Shown piece by piece: positions 22,985 to 32,394 of a stretch of 64,000 bases of DNA; the stretch's first letter is position 1, and each line of letters begins with the position of its first letter. The notes beneath the pieces were generated by a model, which saw nothing but the letters and a program-made list of their open reading frames with translations, did not search any database and was not told where the DNA came from. The stretch lies in assembly GCA_036346205.1 (NCBI GenBank), contig JARFJB010002037.1:1305001-1369000 (forward strand). Reading direction: 5' to 3'. Made by a program: the position numbers and the translations under genes. This DNA is from Vesta saturnalis. Lineage: Eukaryota > Arthropoda > Insecta > Coleoptera > Lampyridae.

Positions 22985-23660
22985 GGCGAATGTGGTATAA
23001 CAAGAAATTGGTATAATCGACCTTATATCACATTGTCTTTAGATCATTAACCTATTATACTATTTTCCCCAGCTATCCAATTTCTGAGTTTCCGTCTTGG
23101 GAAAGTGGTTATAATGCCAGTTTTATTTTATACCAGTTTTCTGTTTCACAAGATTTTCCTAATATTATAATATCCCAATCTCCCGCTAGAGAAAGTAGTA
23201 TAATGCATATAATGTCAGTTTGCTTGTATACCAGTTTCTATCTAGACCAGTTTCCTATTTTACTAGCTTTCTCAAATATTACATTATTGAATGTCCTTCG
23301 TGGTAAAGTGATATAATATATTTCATAAGAGTTTCCCTTTACACCAGTTTTCCCAGATATGTTTATATTTGGAGCAACTTATACAATTGGAAACTGGTAC
23401 AGAAGGATAGTGGTATAGAAGAGAAGTGATATAATTCGAATTATACCACTTTCCCTAGTGAGAGATTCAGAATTTGTAATATTTGGGGAATCCTGTATAA
23501 TTGGAAACTGGTCTAGAGAGAAGCTGGTATAAAAGAAAACTGGTACAGAACGAAAGTGATACATTCAAATTATACCACTTTCCCAAGGCAGATTCTTAAG
23601 TATCTGGTGCAACTAGTGTAACTGGAAACTAGGCTAAAGCGAAAGTGGTATTGCGCCGCT
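22985..23660. repeat. Complex minisatellite with direct and inverted units
   Basis: Motifs GAAACTGGTA, AAAGTGGTATA and their complements TACCAGTTTTC and TATACCACTTTCCC recur many times. To the right of about 23385 the GAAACTGGTA sense is mainly forward with a ~125-136-bp period (ATTGGAAACTGGT near 23388 and 23502; TTATACCACTTTCCC at 23440 and 23571). To the left the motifs are mainly reversed. No ORF of note. Confidence 0.65.
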
Positions 23661-24014
23661 TCTTGAATATAATATCTGAGTTTTAGAAAAAAGATTTAGA
23701 AATCCTGGATGTATTATTACGGAAAGCAAGTCTTTTGTCCAAATTTACCCACACAGTGGTCAGACTGCCTACTGGCATTTAAAAGGCGATACCTAAGTTT
23801 TCAAACACGAGTAGAATTTTTGAAAATGGCGTTGAATATGTTTGTTATATTTGGTAATCTTCGACTACAGAATGAATACCGCGATTTGCGGTATTGTATT
23901 TATCCGTCAGTTGCTTCAATGAATTTGTCCTAAACAGCTTAAAATTTAATTAAACTGTTTTTGTATTAGGTTTATTCCACATTGATCTCCTAGTACTCAT
24001 CTGTGTTTATAATA

Positions 24015-25060
24015 CGAGGGGAGTTTTTCAAGTTATGTACCTAGCTATGAAAAAATTGTGACATTTTGTAATGTCATATCTGGGTTTGGTTACAATCGCT
24101 TAACATTCGTCATTTGTATATCACTTTAATAAGACGAACATGAGTGATTTAGAACTTGAAGACAGAAGCGTCATGAAATTATTATCGAAAGAGACAATGG
24201 CGGCAGTGTATGGAGAAAATAACCCGTCCTATTTCCAAGTTAAACATTGGTGCAAGCCGTTCAAATGGGACAGGGAATCCATTCGTGGCAGACCTCCGGA
24301 AACACAAACTGACGTAATCACCAAGAAAGTTGAAGATTTCGTGTGGGATGACCGTCGAGTAAAAGTGGCACGATGAATTCCCAAGCTGATCAGTCCCGAA
24401 CAAAAACTGTGTAGACGACAAATTTCCGAGGAGAATTTGACTGCTTTATCCCAAGATGAGGACTTCTTCTATAGAATTGTGATGATATGTGGATACACCA
24501 CTGGACCCTCCCACGAAACAAGAGTCCATGCAATGGGTTCATAAGGGCTCTCCACCATCCCAGAAGACGAAATTTTCTGGGGAAAATGTGGTGGTCATAG
24601 TATTCTGGGACGCTGCGGATTCTCTTTATTGAATATATACGAAAAGAGTTCACAATAACGCAGAATGTCTACAAAGACAATGAAGTACTTGAAAGCGGTT
24701 ATACGAAAAAAGACCCCACAACAGAAAATTCTGCTTCTGCCCGTCAACTGCAGGGTGCATAAAGTACGAATTAATGAATGCGGTTTTAAGGAATTACAAC
24801 ATCCACCTTGCAGTCTCGACTTCGCCCCTGCGACTATTATCTCTTTTCAAAGCTCAAAAATCACTTGAGACAGAGCAACTTTTTATCGAATTACAACTTT
24901 GAAGACGCTGTGGAGTCGTAGAATTACCAAAAGCATTTCTTTTTGAAGAAAAAACATTGGAATAAGTGTGTTTCTGTTAATAGTTCTTACGTTGACAAAT
25001 AGAATTTTTCCAACTCCTTGTTTTTATAGCTAGGTAGATAACATAAATAAACTCCTCTCG
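24015..25060 (+). mobile_element. Mariner element with ~30-bp TIRs
   Basis: The left end CGAGGGGAGTTTTTCAAG ... TTATGTACCTAG and the right end CTAGGTAGATAACAT ... AAACTCCTCTCG are inverted relatives. TA at 24013-24014 and 25061-25062 is the target duplication. At 1,046 bp it is shorter than typical ~1.3-kb mariners, consistent with internal deletions seen in the coding region. Confidence 0.88.
24140..24900 (+). pseudogene. Mariner transposase pseudogene
   Basis: ATG at 24140. The N-terminus contains GENNPSYFQVKHWCKPFKWD and RESIRGRPPETQTDV, the mariner HTH and linker. After a TGA at 24374 the next block reads IPKLISPEQKLCRRQISEEN (equivalent to WVPRMLTPEQKxxRVxIS). Later pieces give PSHETRVHAMGS (worn QSMQWxHxGSPPPKK) and FKELQHPPCSLDFAPATI (HPPYSPDLAPSDYHLF). 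The catalytic Asp block WVHHYD is lost. Dead copy. Confidence 0.85.
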
Positions 25061-25069
25061 TAGCTTCTG

Positions 25070-25838
25070 ATAACGTTCAATTCTGTTGAAAAAAGAGCGA
25101 ATGTGAATTCCACTCTATGTTAAGAACCATTTTGATACAGACTGAATTATTGAATGTCACAAACGCTGCTAATTTACTAAATCATTTATTAATAGCTTGT
25201 AGACTAATTTCATTTGGTTAAATGGAACAATATTATTGCAATAGCAACCACATTTTGAAGCCGTCTTATTAAAAATTGTAACCTATGGTCCATACCCATC
25301 GGGTTAAATTGCGATCATATTGTTACGACGAGCAATATTTTATGATTTATTATTAATTTGCGAAACTCGTACCGTAATATACTCGCTTAATTTGGCAGAA
25401 AACTTTCATCAGCATCATATGATTACAATCCTAACCGCACAAATTTAGTTACATGTGCATTTCTTGAATATTTTAAAAATTGTGTTTTTTCAACTATCGC
25501 TTAATTGTTACCTGAGTATAACTCGAAATTTTTCCGTTCATGTCGAAAAAAAAAACTTAGAAATTTCCCAACCTTGATTCTACATATTTATTTTTTAAAA
25601 ATGATAAGTCATTGTTTCGGTTTAAATGACTCAAATTAACATTCAGAATAAATTGATGTGAAATAATAAGGCGATAAAGCAATTTGTTCACTGATATGTG
25701 TGACACAATAGAAGTAATTAAAACTTGACATTTTGTAACGTACAAATCGTACTACACTTTACTACATCTATTCACAAAATTAAACTTTGAGATACTTACA
25801 ACATTGTATTCAGAACTAAACACAATTTTTTGTTACAG
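25070..25838 (+). other. Probable intron end with splice acceptor
   Basis: No coding signal until a pyrimidine-rich TTTTTTGTTACAG ending at 25838, a strong 3' splice site directly before an open exon. The sequence upstream is AT-rich and carries the 24015-25060 mariner, consistent with a long intron. Confidence 0.55.
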
Positions 25839-26279
25839 GAAGAAAATAATATGTCACAAGAAGAATCGAGTGATAGTAGTGAAGATGAACTTCCCGATTT
25901 AGGGACAGAAACAAAATTTGTCCCCCCGACCCCCCAAACGTATCCACCTAAAAGTCCAACATCTCCTAGGCCACCTCTTCAACTAGATACGCCAAAATCT
26001 TCTTCATCAGTACCATTATCCCCATTAACAGCTAGTAATAGTAAATCGTCAAGTCAGTCCTCAAATACAGTACAGCCACCGTCAATATTATCGGCCCCTT
26101 TAGTATATCAAACACCTCAAGGTATGATGTATGCAACACCTTCAAATGGAGGTGTTATATTCAGTTTAGCACAAAGTGATGCGAATTCAGGGCAGCCGCC
26201 ACATTTTATTACTATACCATTATCAGCAGTCATGACTGCTAACGGTCAAGGAGAATTAGATTTGTCAAAGCGGAAGTGA
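25839..26279 (+). CDS. Terminal coding exon of an unidentified Ser/Pro-rich nuclear-type protein
   Basis: Directly after the acceptor at 25838, a 146-codon frame (phase 0, first codons GAA GAA AAT AAT ATG) runs uninterrupted to TGA at 26277-26279. It starts with an acidic Ser-rich segment (EESSDSSEDELPDL), then a Pro/Ser/Thr-rich spacer (PPTPQTYPPKSP), and ends with a hydrophobic, probably conserved tail: PLVYQTPQGMMYATPSNGG, PPHFITIPLSAV and ELDLSKRK. No stop or frameshift and different composition from nearby transposon debris, so this looks like a living host gene. The tail loosely recalls the C-terminal transactivation end of serum response factor (blistered in flies), but I cannot establish that. 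No upstream exon is recognised in the window. Confidence 0.75.
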   Translation, partial: EENNMSQEESSDSSEDELPDLGTETKFVPPTPQTYPPKSPTSPRPPLQLDTPKSSSSVPLSPLTASNSKSSSQSSNTVQPPSILSAPLVYQTPQGMMYATPSNGGVIFSLAQSDANSGQPPHFITIPLSAVMTANGQGELDLSKRK

Positions 26280-27800
26280 TTGTTGCTGAAAGTTCGGCAC
26301 GTTTACTTATTTCCGTTCGCTATCTTACGTACGTGTATTTCATGTGTTATATTATTCATTTCCGTGTCTTTATTATTTGAAAAAGAGTTCGATTAATCTA
26401 AGAAATACGTATGTTAATGTCATATTCAAAAAGGTTGTTGTATTGACTTTTTGTTCTTTAATTGGTATTTATTGGCGATACATTTGGGAAGTTTATTCAA
26501 TTAATTAAATTTTGTAGACTGTAAAAACGTAAATGTCGTCACCCATGTTGCTGGACAACATTTGTTCATTACTTAATTTATTATTTTTAATTAAAAAATT
26601 ATAATTTGAACATGTATTTCTAGAATACATAATATACTGAAGTCAGTTATACAAAATAATACAAACTAACGATTTTCTTCATTATACTTGTTGAAATACA
26701 ATATGAATTGATTGTGTTGTAATTTTTGCGAACTACAACCATTTTTCTTTTATATGAAAGCGTTACGAAACGTTTTCACGTTAAAATAAAATGTTATTTA
26801 GATTAAACAAAATTAATAACAGGATAATATCAATATTTGCATAATGTTGTTAATTCTAAATTCCCTTTGGATTAATTCCAAGAACTAAATTCTATAAATG
26901 TTAATAAGGGATTATTTTTAGTTTTATATACTTATGTATATGAAGGGGACCAATTTTTAATCTAAAGCGCTATTAGAATTTTTAAATGAGCGATGTAAAA
27001 TTCCAAAACTAAAAATAAATAGTCACTTTATATTTTACTTTATAATTTATAAGTAATTTGAAATATTTGTCTACTGTTTATGTGATATTAACAGCTAATT
27101 CTTTGTATTAAATTGAAATTTCACATTAACGCGTTAGGATTTGGTGACATTTTCAACACTTTCAAAAAATCTAGTTGAAAGTTTTATTTGTCAGTATTCC
27201 TCCGTATTATCAAATTCAGACGATAACCTTTTTGGATACTTTCGTAATAGATTTTTCTTTTCGAATTATCGCTTAATTTAGTGTTGGTTTTATATTAATT
27301 TCGTTCTTGCCAAAAACGTAATATTATGTGCAAATACTCGCGCCAAAAAAATTGACAATAACTTTACCAAATAGTAATAGAATTTGGCGAATACTATTAA
27401 TATAGACGTACTTATTCAATAAAATATTGTGGTGTTATTTATGTAGTTTTTACGATTTAAAAATGTAATTTAGACTGACGAAATCGTTTTTGCTTGTGTT
27501 ACATTTGTGCTAGTCATATTATTGTAGTTTAATTGATATTTGCTAGTTGATTTTTCGATTATGAGAATTTGTAATAAAAACGTATTTATACACTTTTATA
27601 TTAATTTTTGGTTATAGTTCGTTTAATCAAAAGGTTGTAAATTCGAAATTTCCAACCTTTTCATTAATGTATACAGAAATATATATATGGGGTGCCTTTT
27701 GATAGTCTGAAAGTGGTACATATCTAGTATTAACAATGTTTATGTTATTTGTGTATATCGCTAAAATTATTTAAATTTTAATAAAGCATTTCAGAATTGG
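26280..27800 (+). other. Likely 3' untranslated region
   Basis: No coding frames follow the stop, and the sequence is free of recognisable transposons over 1.5 kb, unusual in this window. An AATAAA at 27780-27785 is a candidate poly(A) signal; another AATAAA lies near 27934. 27800-28600 holds nothing I can support. Confidence 0.45.
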
Positions 27801-28647
27801 TTGTTTTAGATTATGTGTATAGTTTTGGATTTGTTGCTATTGTTACAGAAAAATTTGTATAATTAGACACACTGTCCTAAACATTATTCTTCATAAAAAT
27901 ACCCAGATACATATTCACGTGCCATAACAGAAATAAAATATATTACAGCTACAGTGTTCTCTTTTTTTTTCAGTACGTTCTAAGGTGCTATTTTTCTACC
28001 AGCTTCCACATTGGGTTTATTTTTACTTGAGACTAAAATAGTCAAACTGCAGCCGTCTGCTCTACTCTTGAGATCGTTTAGAAATAGATTCTATGTTACA
28101 AAAGTTAAGATGAAAAGTAATTATATTTAATTCAATATGGTTGCTGTAATTATTTGTTTAAATGGATATAAATTTATATATGAGACGCACATTAACGATT
28201 AAAAGACTAGTCTATTGTTTTACTACAACAAGAAGTGAATATAAACTAGTTTTCAGGATATTTTATTATTCACCATGTAATACGCTTAATTCGGTGACTC
28301 ATATTTGCAATTATTAAAATTAATACAATAATAATATTTCCTCTGACGATATTAGCATAGTAATTATTACTAATACACGATTTGAAAATATTATTGTATG
28401 ACATACTTTTGATACATAGTAATGAAAACAGCTTGTTAAATATTACCTAAAGTTATTAAGTTGGAAACTTTGTAATATTAGATTTACATATAACTATCAG
28501 TATCCAAAAATAAGCTGATGGAATGAAACAGCTCTTTATATTTGTCATGGGATTTTACCGTATCTGAAAATACTCTTAATTTAAAATTACAAAATTGGAA
28601 TAGTTGAGTTCATCGGCCTATTTCCACAGTTTTTGCTTTTATAGCGC

Positions 28648-28682
28648 GACGTTTCGGAAGCGGACTCTGCTGCCGTCATCAG
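28648..28682 (-). ncRNA. Hammerhead-like PLE motif (left copy)
   Basis: Minus reads CTGATGA, an imperfect GGCAGC / GCTTCC stem, then GAAACGTC. One mismatch lies in the stem. The CTGATGA and GAAAC boxes are exact hammerhead consensus; activity is unproven. Confidence 0.45.
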
Positions 28683-28835
28683 ACTTAGTCCTGAGGAGGA
28701 CTGTTTTCACACTTGACTCGAATTCATATATGATTTTTCCCAAGCACTGGACTACTCTCAGATTCGAACTTGGTACCTTTCACTTGTAAGTCTGACACCT
28801 GTTCGTGGTTGCGCATTATTGGGATCCAAATGGGT

Positions 28836-28965
28836 TTAATTTCTACAAGCTTGGTGTATTAGATTTTCTGCTAGTGCTATGTATGTGGGTTCTTTGAGTT
28901 TTCGGCGAGCTGTATTCTCGTCCTTTGCCACTATCTGTATGTTATTCCATTGGATGCTTGAAACA
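28836..28965 (-). pseudogene. PLE endonuclease C-terminal piece in the inverted terminal copy
   Basis: Minus gives SIQWNNIQIVAKDENTARRK followed by LKEPTYIALAEN. It matches the end of the plus-strand copy (near 31115-31205) and the minus copy at 49480-49620 (RIEWDNIEIVAK, then a frame change). It is the 3' end of the PLE gene carried along in the inverted terminal duplicate, not an independent gene. Confidence 0.75.
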
Positions 28966-28984
28966 TCCATGAACAAGCTAGCAC

Positions 28985-29455
28985 TAAAGGAAAACCACCT
29001 AACCTTCCTCTGCAAAGCCCGTAATAACGTAATACTTACCGGGCTCAACATCAACATTTCGGTACACAGCTGAAAAATATCGCAGAGTGCTACCGAAGCG
29101 TTAGTCAAAGAACGAATTAGACATCACCGTTTCAGAAAATACCAGCTCGAATACAAATCCAACGAGATTAGAGAAACCATTCGAAATCGAGTGAACGAAC
29201 AAGACTTTGATAGGATTAAGACGAAGTCAATGCACAAAGAAATTCAGCAGAAGAAACTAGGAAAGCTAATGAAGTAGAAGAAAGAACCAACCAACATCAA
29301 TCACAAAAAAACTGTCATAGACATCTCTAAACGGCAGTTGAACGAGAATGAAATGAAGATTATGAGCAAATGCTTGAACTATGCGATAACACCGAGGTAT
29401 ATTCCGAAAGTAATTTAATAACCGCAGTTGAAGAAACACCTAGAGTAATTACCAA
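28985..29455 (+). pseudogene. PLE N-terminal region
   Basis: Plus translation: ENHLTFLCKARNNVILTGLN and INISVHS, then EALVKERIRHHRFRKYQLEY and, further on, NINHKKTVIDISKRQLNENE with LNYAITPRYIPK. Penelope proteins carry a similar upstream region (F-L-x-x-C-R ... VxNLSxxxLxxxExxxLxKGLNFAxTPxxIP) before the fingers domain. Stops at about 29072, 29276 and 29419. Confidence 0.75.
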
Positions 29456-29459
29456 AACG

Positions 29460-30290
29460 GAAGACACTTGCAACCAAATTTTAACTTGTAAACAGATAGA
29501 ATAATGATATGACAGAAACAGACATTACAGTGCGTTGTACAAACATTTACCATTCCGTTTCGCGACATCGTAACTAATATGATTTGTTTACTGGACTTAT
29601 AATTTTTAACAATAATCCACAAGGTAAAACATTGCAATATTGTTGGTAATGTACATAATTTTACTTTTTTAAAGGAAATATTTTGAATACTGTGGTTAAA
29701 GCAATAGGCATATCTAGAAGTACCGTTGTTCTTGTCGTTACAGAAGGACGTGCAGTTGAATTTGGCGAAATAGATTCGTGAATAAAGGAAGTCTGTATGC
29801 TTTAATAGTAACAAATACTTTTGCAAGATTTTATGTCATTGGATGTCTTTGCATTTGTAATTTGAAACTGTATTTGTAATGAAATAGTAATTTTTATATT
29901 TTTTTCCCTTTCTAATATTATCCTTATGTCATTTAATTTATGTAGGTACATAAAATAAACTATGTAAAAAAATAATAAAGAAATGTTTTATCATAAAGTA
30001 AACTAGCAATATGACGTTTTCATACATTCTTTGTTCATTTCAAATTCAGTGATAAATTATATTTAATTTACAATTTCAAAAGTGAAAGGTATTTTTAAAA
30101 TTACCATTATTTAATCAGTTAAAGGCGAAGTCACAATGAAAATCTAACATAACCTCATATTTAACAATTCGCGGTTAAAAGGAATTAGATGTTTTGAAGA
30201 AACGATGTTTTTAGATTGAATGTTATACTCTTTTGACGTCACTTACTTCACGCAGCTTGGTGTCTTCAGTTTTGACGATTACTCTATGAA
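29460..30290. other. Non-PLE interval inside the PLE
   Basis: This ~830-bp stretch replaces the part of the PLE that should encode the fingers and palm up to motif C. It is AT-rich. A 125-codon minus frame (29449-29826) has no recognisable motif. It may be an insertion or replaced sequence; I saw no TIRs. Confidence 0.45.
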
Positions 30291-30379
30291 ATTAGATTCT
30301 GAAGAATACTGAAGTTAGACCAGTTTTAGATTCATCTAGGCGAACTAAACCTAACCTAGAAAGGAAAGCGGTCATTTCC

Positions 30380-31205
30380 CTCAAGAATCTACCAACAACA
30401 GTTTGGGATGGCGATGGGTTCCCCACTATCACCCATAGTGAGTAGCAAGATTTTGAAGACCCAGCGATATCCGAATTCACGGAAAAACCAAGGATGTGGC
30501 TTAGATACGTGAACGATACCTTTGTAGTTTGGCAACACGGCAAGCATAAGCTGGATGAATTCCTAGATCATCTGAATAGCCGCGCACGCTCCATAAAATT
30601 CACCATGAAATTGGAGTGGAAACAAAAACTGCCGTTTCTGGATGTGCTTGTACATAGGAATGACAAGGCGTACCAAAATGGTTGTACGATAGAGCGAAAA
30701 CAATGGGCTCAAAACAAGAGGACCTGAACAAAGAAAAAGAAAATATCGCTCAAGCACTCAAAGAAAATGGCTACCCCCATCTAACACCTAACAGGGAAAG
30801 TGTAACCGGAAAAGAGGAACCTAAACATACAGCGATAATACCATATATACAAGGTACCTTAGACAAAATACGAAGGATAGGCAGCAAATACGACCAGAAC
30901 GCTGAGGGGAATACGAACCAAAACCAAATCACACAATGAAGATTAGAATTCTAAGAATTGTGTATATAACCTACGATGCGAATGCAGCGGAGAATACATA
31001 GGAGAGAGCAGTAGACCACGCAAAGTGAGAACACAGGAACAAAAGAACAACTTCCGCAAGCGAGAAACAGAAAAATCAAGAATCGCCGAACACTTCTAGA
31101 ATGAACACCACTCCATCCAATGGGGCAACATACAGATAGTGGCAAAGGACGAGAATACAACTCCCCGGCAACACAAGGAAGCCACATACATCGCACTAAC
31201 TGAAA
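30380..31205 (+). pseudogene. PLE reverse transcriptase and endonuclease remnants
   Basis: QFGMAMGSPLSPIV (RT domain 4/5) appears at about 30395-30440. After a frame change, RMWLRYVNDTFVVWQHG gives the catalytic box as YVND instead of YVDD, a lost catalytic Asp. LPFLDVLVHRND follows. Another frame carries HTAIIPYIQGTLDKIRRI, the linker before the nuclease. The GIY-YIG core is barely readable at 30955-31020 (IVYITYDANAAE, worn CVYNIPCECGRAYIGE). Confidence 0.8.
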
Positions 31206-31299
31206 AGGTGTCAGTCTTACAAGTGAAAAGTACCAAATTCGAATCTGAGAGTAGTTAAGTGCTTGGGAAAAAATCATAATATATGAATTCGACTCAAGT

Positions 31300-31334
31300 C
31301 TGATGGTGAAAGCAGAGTCCGGTTCCGAAACGTC
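31300..31334 (+). ncRNA. Hammerhead-like PLE motif (right copy)
   Basis: CTGATGG, a degenerate arm, then GGTTCC and GAAACGTC. Compared with its inverted partner at 28648-28682 the last base of the CTGATGA box is changed and the stem is poorer, so this copy is probably inactive. Confidence 0.4.
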
Positions 31335-31575
31335 GCGCTGTAAAAGCAAAAACTGTAGAAATAGACTGAGCAACTCAATTAACATGAAACCATAGCTAAA
31401 ATATAGCACAAAAATGTATTTTAAACGGTGACCATTAATTCAAACCAAACCAGAAGTATGGTCTTCTCATTATGCTTAGTGGTATTAAAGTTGTATTATA
31501 CGCAATGTCACAATTTCTTGATACTCTTTATGAGTTTAAAAAGGTTAATATTAAAATACGGTTATATGACGTTTA

Positions 31576-32250
31576 ACCCCACTACTTAGTCCCCGCCGTT
31601 TCGCCCCCGATGTGAAATCATGAAAAAAATTGAAAACCATGATTTTCAAAATAGGTAATTAGACACATTACGAAATATTTAAAAATTCAAAATTATGAGC
31701 AATGCCGAGCAAATAATCCATATTATCTATGCTATCACAACTTTCTACAATATTTTTAACTCTTGTTGAAATTACATTATACTTTTTATTTTGTTTAGGT
31801 CTAACACCTAATAATAATTGTGAAATGTCATATCTGTGTAGAGACTGTTGTTTTCTTGAACTATTTATAAATTGAAAGAAGTATCTTCCCATCACTGTCT
31901 TAAATAGCGAACAATGTCTATACATAATATGACTAAGTACATTAATTACATTAACAAAAGAAATAGTAGTACGTAATAATGGAGGCCGCCATGTCATTAA
32001 TCGCTTTATAATGAGAAATTAAAAGTAGCTTCAGATTAAAGAGGTGTCACTGTAATAGCTTTCCTTAGAAATATTTGAAAGGTATTAATCAACGTGTGGA
32101 ATTTTATTGGTAATTGTTCGCCTCTTGCGTTATTATTATTCCTATTCCTACTTAATGCATAAATATACCTATTGTATAAGCGGAGACGAAACGGTTGGGG
32201 GCCGAAACGGCGCCCGGGGCAAAACGGTCGGGGCGAAACATCCCTACCCC
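31576..32250. mobile_element. Small DNA element with GC-rich inverted ends
   Basis: The left end has CCCCGCCGTTTCGCCCCCG (31591-31609). The right end (32180-32250) has GGGGGCCGAAACGGCGCC and GGTCGGGGCGAAAC, the inverse. These are conspicuous in an AT-rich locus. The internal minus frame 31668-31997 reads smoothly (for example RYDISQLLLGVRPKQNKKYN) but I do not recognise it. Size ~675 bp suggests a non-autonomous or deleted element. No target duplication identified. Confidence 0.55.
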
Positions 32251-32394
32251 TAAAATACTTTAGAGGGGACTCTGATGTATATTTTGTGAATATCTCGAAA
32301 ACCTATTGAAAAGGTTTTTATTTTTAAACACAATTAAATTTTAGATGTTTTTTGAAAGTTAAAAATATCAATTTTTGCAAAAAGTATAGACACC

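Larger units (their letters stand above)
28605..31390 (+). mobile_element. Penelope-like element with an inverted 3'-end copy at its 5' side
   Basis: The left 28605-28960 is an inverted copy of the right 31090-31385: shared landmarks are AGTTTTTGCTTTTATAGCGC, GACTACTCTCAGATTCGAA and TGTCTGACTTG-like blocks. The left copy includes the end of the endonuclease gene on minus. Between them, plus-strand PLE pieces follow in order: N-terminal region, a non-PLE ~830-bp interval, reverse transcriptase motifs and endonuclease. The hammerhead-like motif occurs once per terminal copy. This head-inverted layout is a known PLE signature; the element is dead. Confidence 0.8.

Noticed and set aside
29449..29826. 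125-codon minus frame inside the 28.6-31.4 kb PLE
   Set aside because: No recognisable domain; composition fits AT-rich chance reading. Kept only as an unexplained interval.
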